A stretch of DNA of 35,488 nt, taken from Promethearchaeota archaeon (lineage in GTDB: Archaea; Asgardarchaeota; Lokiarchaeia; Sigyniarchaeales; SOKP01). The notes beneath the pieces were generated by a model. That model was not told where the DNA came from. It saw nothing but the letters and a program-made list of their open reading frames with translations, and did not search any database. This document shows positions 25,542 to 33,693 of the stretch, one piece after another. The DNA is taken from the NCBI GenBank assembly GCA_011364975.1, contig RDOE01000034.1, positions 1 through 35,488 of the forward strand, written 5' to 3'. Numbering within the stretch: position 1 is the stretch's first letter; every line of letters starts with the position of its first letter. The translations under genes were made by a program, and so were the position numbers.

Positions 25542-26993
25542 TTAAGATCTTTCCTGTAAATAACTAGTTCTCCTTAAATGTTCAGTATAATCAAAGTAAA
25601 GAGAAATACTTCGTGCAGCGTCTCGAGTTGAAAGATAATAAAGTACCCTCTTTTTATGTAAAGTCTTTTTTATTATTGAAAATCTTTGAGCAACTTCTTC
25701 AGAATCTGCGATACTTGGCATGATAAGAGCATAGGGTTTTTCACTCTGTTCTAATACATCTAACATTTTATTAATAATATGTTTATATAGAAAATGGCCC
25801 CATAATGGAATAACAATAAAGTCAATATTGTGATCGTTAGCAATTATATTAATACATTCAATGAAAATGTCAACAATAAATCCAAAGGCACCAAGATCAA
25901 TAGGATTGCTTATGTTCACGTTTTCTTGGGGTAAAATATAGCTCATTTTCTCTTGAGATTCTTTTGTAAGCTCGGGGATTCTAAGGTTATGTGAACTAAA
26001 TAAATCGGTACTATTAACCGCATTACCTCCTCCTGGAGTGATGATTCCTATATTTCTTCTTTTCGGAATATATTTTGGATAAAGGATTTCGAAAGTTTTC
26101 ATAGCATTCCAAAATTCCTCATTATCCTTCACAATTACTGCTCCAGTTTGTGCTGCCATAGCATACCATAATCGCAAATTAGATGCAATTGCACCCGTGT
26201 GAGAAAAAGCTGCCCGTTTTCCATCTTCCGTATAACCACCCTTCCAAATAATTACTGGTTTTTCTTTCGTTGTCCTTTTAAGTTCTAGAAAAAATTCATG
26301 ACCTGTTCCTGAGCCAAAACTTTCCAAATAAGCCGCAATTACTTCTGTTTTCTCATCATTTCGATAATGTCGTAAAAAATCAATACAATTGAGGTCCGTT
26401 TGATTGCCAAATGACACACCATACCGATAACGAATATCTCGCTTATAACCAATGTCCATTATCTGATTTAAATGACCACCTGACTGAGACATAAATGATA
26501 CAGTACCTGGTATAGACTTAGTATTACTAAAGCTAAAAGCCATCCCATATTCAGAGTTAAATGGTCCCAAACAGTTTGGACCAATTACCCTAGTTCCAGA
26601 ATTATGATTAATTAGTTCCTTTATTTGCCTCTCGTAATGCAAACCCTCGGTATTTCCTAACTCTGAAAACCCCGATGAGAAAATAATCACCCATGGAATT
26701 TTACGCTCCATACATTCTTTTAATACAATTGGTACTAATTTTGCTTTTACAGAAATATATGCTGTATCTACCGGAAATGGAACTTCCAAAACAGAAGAAT
26801 AGCACTTCCAATCAAGAACTGTTTTATATTTCGGATTAATGGGGTAAAATGTATCCGCCCATTTTGAATCCTTAAATGCTTCTAGATACAGCATAGAACC
26901 TAACGCCGATTTCTCGCTTGCCCCGATAAAAGCGATATGCTTTGGAGAAAAAAGTGTATCAAATTGAGTGAAATTATAGAGTTTAGATGTCAT
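25542..26993 (-). CDS. ADP-forming acyl-CoA synthetase, alpha-subunit type
   Basis: A 483-residue protein with a CoA-binding Rossmann domain (KHIAFIGASEK at 18-28, VIGPNCLGPFN at 136-146) and succinyl-CoA ligase-like domains. The catalytic histidine is His265 in AAFSHTGAIA, which is phosphorylated in family members, and GGGNAV near 336-341 begins the next domain. These enzymes convert acyl-CoA, ADP and phosphate to acid, CoA and ATP. The ATP-grasp beta subunit is not encoded nearby, so the partner must lie elsewhere. Substrate not predictable. Confidence 0.85.
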   Translation of the reverse strand: MTSKLYNFTQFDTLFSPKHIAFIGASEKSALGSMLYLEAFKDSKWADTFYPINPKYKTVLDWKCYSSVLEVPFPVDTAYISVKAKLVPIVLKECMERKIPWVIIFSSGFSELGNTEGLHYERQIKELINHNSGTRVIGPNCLGPFNSEYGMAFSFSNTKSIPGTVSFMSQSGGHLNQIMDIGYKRDIRYRYGVSFGNQTDLNCIDFLRHYRNDEKTEVIAAYLESFGSGTGHEFFLELKRTTKEKPVIIWKGGYTEDGKRAAFSHTGAIASNLRLWYAMAAQTGAVIVKDNEEFWNAMKTFEILYPKYIPKRRNIGIITPGGGNAVNSTDLFSSHNLRIPELTKESQEKMSYILPQENVNISNPIDLGAFGFIVDIFIECINIIANDHNIDFIVIPLWGHFLYKHIINKMLDVLEQSEKPYALIMPSIADSEEVAQRFSIIKKTLHKKRVLYYLSTRDAARSISLYFDYTEHLRRTSYLQERS

Positions 26994-27125
26994 CTAGTGT
27001 GAAAACTTTAGAAAAATTATATTTTTTATGTATTTTTTAATATGACCAAATTATTCTTATCTAATTAAGGAAAGTTTGTATAAAAAAAAATAATCTAAAA
27101 AGCCAGAAATTTAAAAAAATTCCCT

Positions 27126-30100
27126 TTATTCTCTTACTTTCTCGTTTATCGAATCGATGACTTTCCTTATGATCTCTGCGGGTTCATTATTTTTTTCTTT
27201 TAGAATCTTAACTTCTTTAAGGATTTTTAAATATAACTCTTGGTTTTCTGATTGTATAATCTTCCTAAGCTCGTCTTCAGCAGCATCCTTTAAACTAGCT
27301 AACTGGTAAAGGCATTCCGCACATAATTTCCCCTTTTCTAAAGACACACCACATCGTTTACATAATCCAAGCTTTCCAAAAAACAAATCTGGATATTGGG
27401 GTTTAAAATTCTGATCGAATAATTTATGGTTAAACCAGCGCTTATCCTTCTCGCCCCAAATAAGATTAGTTAAAGGATTATATTCTTCTAAGAATTTCAG
27501 GTTGCCGTAAATTGAGTTAAGCAACGGTTTGCCATCCACCAAATCGTTTAAAATAATATAATGATCAATTTCCATATATTTAAATATTAAATCAAACAGT
27601 CTTTCAAACTCATCAAGCGAGCAATCTGGTAAATGAAGGATAATCAAAAACCCATTTTCAAATCTAATTACATCTTCAAATCCATGGATGTAGAATTCCC
27701 CTTCAATTTCATGAATAAATGCTACATTAAAAAAACTAAATATCTTTATCAATTTGTCATTATACTCTAACCTTATATTTGGTATGATTATTTGCACTTT
27801 CTCAATTAGGTTTAAATTCTCTAAAGATATATAAGGCATTATTAATTCATCTTTAAGTAGGTTTTTAACAAATTCCGCTCTTTTTAAAGGGATAGTACCC
27901 CATATTGATTTAATGTCTATTGGCTTTGTACTATATATCTGTGTTAATTGCTGATATTCTTCAGAAACTTGACCTTTAAAATCCGAAATAGGTAAACTTC
28001 CAACATTAATTACCCTAGTACCCGGAATCTGAACGTTATATTTTGGATCAAATAACACTTTCTGAAAATATACTCTAAATCGGTTTGGATCTAAATCCCA
28101 TCCTTCTGAGGTTATATTAAAATTAAAATGAAGAACTTGATAAATTTTCTTAGTAAAAAATAAACAATACTCTCTAATTACTTTTTTTGATTTAGTTAAC
28201 CAATTTAAGTATGAAATAAGTCCAGGATCTCTAAATGGATATATGTAATTTATTAAGAATGAATTTGAATAATCAATCTGGGCAATATATTTTATTGAAC
28301 AGAAAGTATTTCCAAGAAGAAGTCTGAAATCTATTTTATCTAACTCAGAAGGGTACATGTATAATGAAAACATACTGTAACCAAATTTTTGAAAGAGAGG
28401 TATAAAATAAATATTCTTGATAAAATTTTTAAAAAAATATTGAGACTTTTTCTCCTTATAATCCGCTAAATTAATAATGTTATTCTCCAATTCTAAAAAG
28501 AAGATATAAATATTATTTAATTCACTATTATTCAAATCTATATTTTGTTTTTGAATCCTCTTTTCCACTTCTAAGAAAAGATCGTCAAAACTTGAATCCT
28601 CTAACCATAGAGTATATTTTTTATTAAATTCTAGCATATTAGGGGGTTCTAACTGCTCCCCTATAACATTTTTGATATATTTTAGATAATTTTCAAACAA
28701 ATCTTTGGAATAATAAAAATCTTGTTTTTCAAGATCGTAAAAATCTTTTCTAGAAAATGAATCCATCAAACCAGTCCAAAAATATCTTTTTACTAACAAA
28801 AGATCCTTCTTAAATAAATTATACAAAATTGAGATTAATTTGTTCTTTTCTTTGATATTTAAATTAGGAATTTCTATAATAAAGTAAAATTTGTCCTTAT
28901 TAAGATTTAAGTCTTTAATCCGAGCAGAAGCTAGTAATGGAAAGCGAAATTTGATTTTATCACAAATTGTTTTCATTCTTTCTATATTCTTAAAAATCAC
29001 TAATAATGAATAGCTTATATATGGTCTGAGTATAGTTCCAATTAAATTAGGAATTATCACTGAAGAATTAGAAAATTTATCTAATCTGTCTTCAATTACT
29101 TTGTTTGTAATTTGGTAAGTTCTTATACTTTCATAGTATTTATTTAATTTATGCTCTTTATTTGAGTAAATTTTCTCTATTAATGATTTATCTTCTACTA
29201 ATGATTTTATATCTCTTATATTAAATATTTTTAAATCACTACAAGATTGAAAAATGTTAAAAAAATGCTGAATTTTCTCAATATTATTTCTAAATTCTTT
29301 TTTTGAGCTGAAGAATAACGAAATATTAGAATTCAAGAATGCTTCATCGAATATTTTAAGATTATATATGATATTATCTTCTATTTTATTTGAAAATCCG
29401 TGGTTCTTGATAAAGTCTCGAAATTGATACTCATTCTTAATGTTTGGATGTTTATTTAACACTTTTTCAATCAATTTAAGAGCGGTAAAATAATAATTCA
29501 ATTTCTCTTTTACCATAAAAAAGCTAGTGTTTTGATTTATTTCTAGGAAATCGATAATTTCATCCGGGAGATTTTTATTATTTAGTATTTTCAGATTCGT
29601 TCTTAAATTTGAAATAAGATTTCTTTGACTGTATATTTCATTAAGAAGGTCAGATTTTAAAACATTTAATGAATCCAATCTTCTTTCAAACCCAAACCCA
29701 GTAATCGAAAAATATCTAATCCGATCTATTAATAACCAATCCAAAAGTGATAATGATGAAATAGTTTGTTTATCTCCATATTCCATATATAGTTCGATTT
29801 CATAATTTTTATCATAATCATTTAAAAATGGTGATATTAAACAATGGTTTCTATATTTTTTTCGATGATAGTTCAAATTCATAAAATAGTAAAAATTTTC
29901 TATGTTAAAAAGGAAATATTTGATAATATAACCATCTTGTTTTAAATTATATATAGTCTTTTTTAAATCCTCTAAATATATGTGAGGTATCACAAAATAG
30001 CAGTAGAGTTCATAACCAAAATGTGTTCTAGAGTCTCTTGGAGAGACTAAAAAAGGTAGTTGATTTATTATTTTTTGGATATCATAATTTCTCAATTTAG

Positions 30101-30983
30101 GATTAAATATAAAAAGGGTAAATATGTTTTTAATACCGAGAGAAATCCAATTGATTTTGTATGCGGGACTAATTTCAGTGAAATCTTTTATCCATTGCAT
30201 GCTTTCTGAAAACTTTCTCAAGCTTAGAGATGATTTAATTGTGCCATTTTGAATAAATTCTTTAAAATAAGACTTATAATCTAAAAAAGCCCTATATTTT
30301 TTAACTTTAGAAAAAATAAAAACCGCAATCCTTATTGCCTCGATTATTTCATCTTCAAAGAGATAATTATTACTTTTTAGATGATAATCTAGATAGAATT
30401 TGTCATAAAATTCCTCAATTGAAAATGTTAATATTTCTTCTCCATATCTTCTGACATATTTAAGGAAATAATGAAATGGACTTTGAAATTCTTCAGTACT
30501 ACCTCTTCTTAAAAACTTATCTAATCGATCAAAACTCGTAGATAAAAAATCATAATTAATGATTTTATTTCTCATTAATTTCTTCCAATCTATCATACTA
30601 GAATGTCTCTCTAAATCAATCTCCACTTTTTGACGAATGAAGTTACTAACAATATCGCTGTTCCTTATCTTTTTAGATATAAAACAATTATAGGCTTCTC
30701 TCACTAAAATCATAGGTATGAATTTTTCAAAATCCTTCAACAATAAGATCATTAGGGTAAATCCATCATAAAATCTATGAACTCCTATATTATTTATATA
30801 AGTATCTTCTATTCTGATTGTTTCTTTTTGCTCTTCAAATACAAATTTTACATTTTCTTCAATAATGTCCAATTTATAAATAAAGCTTATTTCTTGGATT
30901 AATTCATTAAAAATCTGGTTAATTTTTGGAATTATTAAGTCTGTAGGGGTTTCCAGTAATAACTTTAAGGTTTTTATTATCAT
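27126..30983 (-). CDS. Very large orphan protein with C-terminal zinc knuckle
   Basis: A single uninterrupted 1285-residue frame with an ATG start. The bulk is rich in Phe, Tyr, Ile, Asn and Lys and appears mainly helical with no recognised catalytic motif. Near residues 980-1060 comes a more conserved-looking block (VINVGSLPISDFKG, KSIWGTIPLKRAEFVKNLL). Cys1208, Cys1211, Cys1221 and Cys1224 form CX2CX9CX2C in CKRCGVSLEKGKLCAEC, a zinc ribbon-like knuckle, followed by a coiled-coil tail. No signal peptide or transmembrane segment is obvious. The neighbour 132 bases downstream, on the same strand, is the acyl-CoA synthetase-like gene; shared transcription is possible. Function unknown. Confidence 0.7.
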   Translation of the reverse strand: MIIKTLKLLLETPTDLIIPKINQIFNELIQEISFIYKLDIIEENVKFVFEEQKETIRIEDTYINNIGVHRFYDGFTLMILLLKDFEKFIPMILVREAYNCFISKKIRNSDIVSNFIRQKVEIDLERHSSMIDWKKLMRNKIINYDFLSTSFDRLDKFLRRGSTEEFQSPFHYFLKYVRRYGEEILTFSIEEFYDKFYLDYHLKSNNYLFEDEIIEAIRIAVFIFSKVKKYRAFLDYKSYFKEFIQNGTIKSSLSLRKFSESMQWIKDFTEISPAYKINWISLGIKNIFTLFIFNPKLRNYDIQKIINQLPFLVSPRDSRTHFGYELYCYFVIPHIYLEDLKKTIYNLKQDGYIIKYFLFNIENFYYFMNLNYHRKKYRNHCLISPFLNDYDKNYEIELYMEYGDKQTISSLSLLDWLLIDRIRYFSITGFGFERRLDSLNVLKSDLLNEIYSQRNLISNLRTNLKILNNKNLPDEIIDFLEINQNTSFFMVKEKLNYYFTALKLIEKVLNKHPNIKNEYQFRDFIKNHGFSNKIEDNIIYNLKIFDEAFLNSNISLFFSSKKEFRNNIEKIQHFFNIFQSCSDLKIFNIRDIKSLVEDKSLIEKIYSNKEHKLNKYYESIRTYQITNKVIEDRLDKFSNSSVIIPNLIGTILRPYISYSLLVIFKNIERMKTICDKIKFRFPLLASARIKDLNLNKDKFYFIIEIPNLNIKEKNKLISILYNLFKKDLLLVKRYFWTGLMDSFSRKDFYDLEKQDFYYSKDLFENYLKYIKNVIGEQLEPPNMLEFNKKYTLWLEDSSFDDLFLEVEKRIQKQNIDLNNSELNNIYIFFLELENNIINLADYKEKKSQYFFKNFIKNIYFIPLFQKFGYSMFSLYMYPSELDKIDFRLLLGNTFCSIKYIAQIDYSNSFLINYIYPFRDPGLISYLNWLTKSKKVIREYCLFFTKKIYQVLHFNFNITSEGWDLDPNRFRVYFQKVLFDPKYNVQIPGTRVINVGSLPISDFKGQVSEEYQQLTQIYSTKPIDIKSIWGTIPLKRAEFVKNLLKDELIMPYISLENLNLIEKVQIIIPNIRLEYNDKLIKIFSFFNVAFIHEIEGEFYIHGFEDVIRFENGFLIILHLPDCSLDEFERLFDLIFKYMEIDHYIILNDLVDGKPLLNSIYGNLKFLEEYNPLTNLIWGEKDKRWFNHKLFDQNFKPQYPDLFFGKLGLCKRCGVSLEKGKLCAECLYQLASLKDAAEDELRKIIQSENQELYLKILKEVKILKEKNNEPAEIIRKVIDSINEKVRE

Positions 30984-31364
30984 CTAAACAATTACTAATG
31001 TTCTAAAATATTATTCATATTAATAAATAGAGATTTCATAATAAAATTTTATAGGTTATAACCAGTATTAAATCTTTATAGGTTTTAGATTCTTTGGTAT
31101 TAAATTTGAAAATACATTAAATAGATTAAATTATACTCAGAGTAATTCAGAAAGAGAAAAATATAAGCTTAGAGCAGACGTTCAGTCTGCACTAGCTGAA
31201 TTAAAGGGGAATAACATCTGCACTTCCAGGCATTATAATCACTTCAACCATTTGTCCCTTATTAATTACAAATTATGCTTTTAAACTCCGAAGACTTTTT
31301 TTATTGTTATTTATAAGATTCTGTTTCAAATTTATGGTATCATATCAAATTATACTTTTTCAAA
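30984..31364. other. 381-base gap with a hairpin and possible gene relic
   Basis: A frame with no start codon is open for about 70 codons (31072-31281) and includes SEREKYKLRADVQSALAELK, which looks like true protein. From about 31206 the +1 frame opens for about 50 codons with TSALPGIIITST. Together they may be a frameshifted remnant; the helix followed by PGI and strand resembles the start of a roadblock fold, but this is weak. A hairpin overlaps the frame (see 31174-31190). Confidence 0.25.
31174..31190. repeat. Perfect hairpin (6-bp stem, 5-base loop) with an overlapping alternative pairing
   Basis: GCAGAC, loop GTTCA, GTCTGC pair perfectly. TTCAG (31181-31185) can instead pair with CTGAA (31196-31200), so the two folds exclude each other. 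This may be a chance feature of a degraded coding sequence. Confidence 0.4.
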
Positions 31365-32732
31365 GTGTATGAGTTTATGGAAACAACGTCAATCAAAATA
31401 AAGGAACAGGTATTAATCGGAGATATAAACTTTCGAATTAAGGTTTTTTTAATTTCATTTTTTATGATATATTTTGGAACCTCAGTGATTGATGCCTACT
31501 TTTTGATTTATCTCCCTTTACTTTATTTCAGTATTTTGGAGATTAGTGTAAACTTGCTCACTATCATTCAATATGGAATCTATAGTACATTACTGTTTCT
31601 ACCCATCAGTGGATTAATTTTTGATAAATATATTCGAAGAGGACATTTGACATTAGTTTCTCTTATCTGCATTTTAATCGCGATTAGCTTTTTCTGCTTT
31701 TCTTTTTACAGTGGAAATTTAGTAATATACATTTTGTTCTCAATCATATATTTCATTTCCCAGGCTTTACTTCGAGGATGTATGAGTAATTTTTATTTTA
31801 AAGCTCTGTCAAAAATGCCAGAAAAAAAATTTCAGAACAGCTTTTTAGTAGTTGCGAATTCAAGTTCAATTACCGCATATTTATTTATAGTGATTATATT
31901 CAATATAGTAATCAGAAATTTCTATGATTTGTCAGAATGGAATCGTTTTCTTATAATTGGGAGCATAATTGTTCTAACTATTATGCTCGGGCCGATATTT
32001 TTAAAATTTACAAATCTTAAAGAATTTTTTAATAATAGAGCATTCGATAAAGAAATAAGAAAAGCTCAAAAAGAGAATTTAAACCATTTAAAAACAGCAT
32101 CATTTAATAAAAAAATCTTTATTCCTATGTTATTAATATACTTAACGGGATTCTTATCATCGAGCGACCAGTTATATTCATACACATTCTCATCATGGAT
32201 TCTTATAGAATTTGGTGATAATAATTTCAAGATATTTACGACATTATACTCAACATTTCAAATATTAATTTTAATTGGGTATCTTGTCTTTCAGAGGTTA
32301 TTAAATAATAAACTGAAAAGTCTTGAAACAAAATTCATCTCGTTTTACGAAAGGGAAAAAATTTATAATACATTTCGGAAGCAAATCTTAATTTTAAGCA
32401 CTCTAAGCTTTTGTATATTATATTTAACATTCACTACAGTAGACTTTTTTCCGTTTATAGTCTGTTATGCTATATTTAACTTTCTAGCAGGAATCTATAA
32501 TATATCTTTAACAAATTTTAATATAGATTTTTCTCAAAGGCTAAAAAATAAAGCATTTTTTTATCTATTAACTGGAACATCCATTTCTTTAGCTCAATTT
32601 ATTTTTAAACCGCTTGGTATTTTATTAACAAAAACCTTAAAAGTTGAGGGTTTAATGATGATTACATGCGCCCTCACGCTGATATCAATTATTCCACTCT
32701 TATATTCCAAATTACCTACTCAACAAAGTTAA
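31365..32732 (+). CDS. Major facilitator superfamily-like transporter
   Basis: A 455-residue membrane protein with about twelve hydrophobic helices in two halves and a basic, charged central loop (FDKEIRKAQKENLNHLK, near 225-242). After the first two helices comes SGLIFDKYIRRGHLT, matching the MFS motif-A loop G-x3-D-x2-x-R-R. Substrate is unknown. The longest frame uses GTG 31365; ATG 31377 (METTSIKI) is four codons in and is an equally good start. Confidence 0.7.
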   Translation: MYEFMETTSIKIKEQVLIGDINFRIKVFLISFFMIYFGTSVIDAYFLIYLPLLYFSILEISVNLLTIIQYGIYSTLLFLPISGLIFDKYIRRGHLTLVSLICILIAISFFCFSFYSGNLVIYILFSIIYFISQALLRGCMSNFYFKALSKMPEKKFQNSFLVVANSSSITAYLFIVIIFNIVIRNFYDLSEWNRFLIIGSIIVLTIMLGPIFLKFTNLKEFFNNRAFDKEIRKAQKENLNHLKTASFNKKIFIPMLLIYLTGFLSSSDQLYSYTFSSWILIEFGDNNFKIFTTLYSTFQILILIGYLVFQRLLNNKLKSLETKFISFYEREKIYNTFRKQILILSTLSFCILYLTFTTVDFFPFIVCYAIFNFLAGIYNISLTNFNIDFSQRLKNKAFFYLLTGTSISLAQFIFKPLGILLTKTLKVEGLMMITCALTLISIIPLLYSKLPTQQS

Positions 32733-32852
32733 TAAATCTAAATCTTAGTATTCCTTGTACTTTTTAAAGAAAGGATTAGATTATTGACCATATTAATTCA
32801 AAATTAATAAATTGCTAAAATTTTATTTTTCATTATAAGGGAAATTATCTTT

Positions 32853-33362
32853 GTGATAAGGATGTTAAAAAGATTAATAATTTTTATTGACCATGCGAAT
32901 TTTTTCCATAATTTGGAAAAACATCACATTAGAATTAATTATGCAAAGTTTAAAGAATTTTTAAGTAATAAATTTCATTTAGTGGGAGCTTTTATATACA
33001 TGGGGTTCCCTCCAGAACTGTATCCTAAAAAAAGGAGATTTATTAAGTATCTTGATGCCCAAGGATTTGTGATTCAATCTAAAGAGATAAAAGTCTCTCC
33101 TAATGGGAAAAAAGCCCAGAAAGGTGTAGATATTTATATTTATCGAGACATTGTGGAGTTGGCTGAAGAAGATTCATATGATAAAGCAATTCTTGTCTCG
33201 GGAGATTCCGATTTTGTTGATATTATTAAAAGGCTTCAGGAGTTGAAGAAAGATTATGAGATTTGGGGCTTTCGAGAGTCAATTTCAAATCAGTTAATCA
33301 GAATTGCTGGCGATTTTAAAGTTCATTATATTGAGGACATATTACCCGAAATTAAAATATGA
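32853..33362 (+). CDS. NYN-domain (LabA/DUF88-type) predicted RNase
   Basis: A 169-residue protein of the NYN branch of PIN-like nucleases. Conserved acids are Asp13 (FIDHANFF, with Asn16), Asp93 (QKGVDIYIYRDI) and Asp118/Asp120 (LVSGDSDFVDII). This fits a metal-dependent RNase acting on structured RNA, but no substrate is known. Start is GTG 32853, with ATG 32862 as an alternative. It lies 120 bases after the transporter on the same strand; no functional link is evident. Confidence 0.85.
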   Translation: MIRMLKRLIIFIDHANFFHNLEKHHIRINYAKFKEFLSNKFHLVGAFIYMGFPPELYPKKRRFIKYLDAQGFVIQSKEIKVSPNGKKAQKGVDIYIYRDIVELAEEDSYDKAILVSGDSDFVDIIKRLQELKKDYEIWGFRESISNQLIRIAGDFKVHYIEDILPEIKI

Positions 33363-33420
33363 AATTAAAGGGCTTTAAATACTTAGACGCAGATAGATTA
33401 GTACTGTGTATCTCCCCTTA

Positions 33421-33518
33421 CCCCAAAAAGAGAGGATTGAGGGCTACTTAACATTCAATTCGAAAAAATAAACACTTTTTCTCTAAACAACTTCTCTTTC
33501 CTCTCACTTTTTTTGGGG
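33421..33518. repeat. Long inverted repeat upstream of cdhE
   Basis: CCCCAAAAAGAGAGG (33421-33435) pairs with CCTCTC (33500-33505) and TTTTTGGGG (33510-33518), making 15 pairs with one 4-base bulge and a 64-base loop. In an AT-rich background this is striking. It could be a terminator of the NYN gene, a 5' leader structure of cdhE, or the ends of a tiny mobile element; no target duplication is seen. Confidence 0.55.
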
Positions 33519-33680
33519 AATCTTAAAGTAAAATTTAAGAGTTGTAATTTTCTTTATTTCCGTTTATTTCATAAGTTTTAAGGAGAAAATAAATATGACT
33601 TAATTCAAAAAACCAAATTTTTAATTTAAAATAAAATTAGACTACACATACTTATTGAATAAGAGTTCAAATTAATTATT

Positions 33681-33686
33681 AGGAGA
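33681..33686 (+). promoter_or_regulatory. Shine-Dalgarno site of cdhE
   Basis: AGGAGA lies seven bases before the ATG at 33694. It fixes this ATG over the out-of-frame ATG at 33689 and shows that this gene uses a leadered message, unlike several others here. Confidence 0.6.
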
Positions 33687-33693
33687 TTATGAA

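Larger units (their letters stand above)
33363..33693. other. 331-base gap before cdhE
   Basis: No gene is seen. It holds the long inverted repeat at 33421-33518 and, at its right end, the ribosome-binding site of cdhE. Several pyrimidine-rich stretches (33475-33514) could end transcription of the NYN gene. Confidence 0.5.

Noticed and set aside
33421..33518. The inverted repeat as a miniature transposable element
   Set aside because: No target-site duplication flanks it and no second copy is seen in the window, so it is reported only as a structured repeat.
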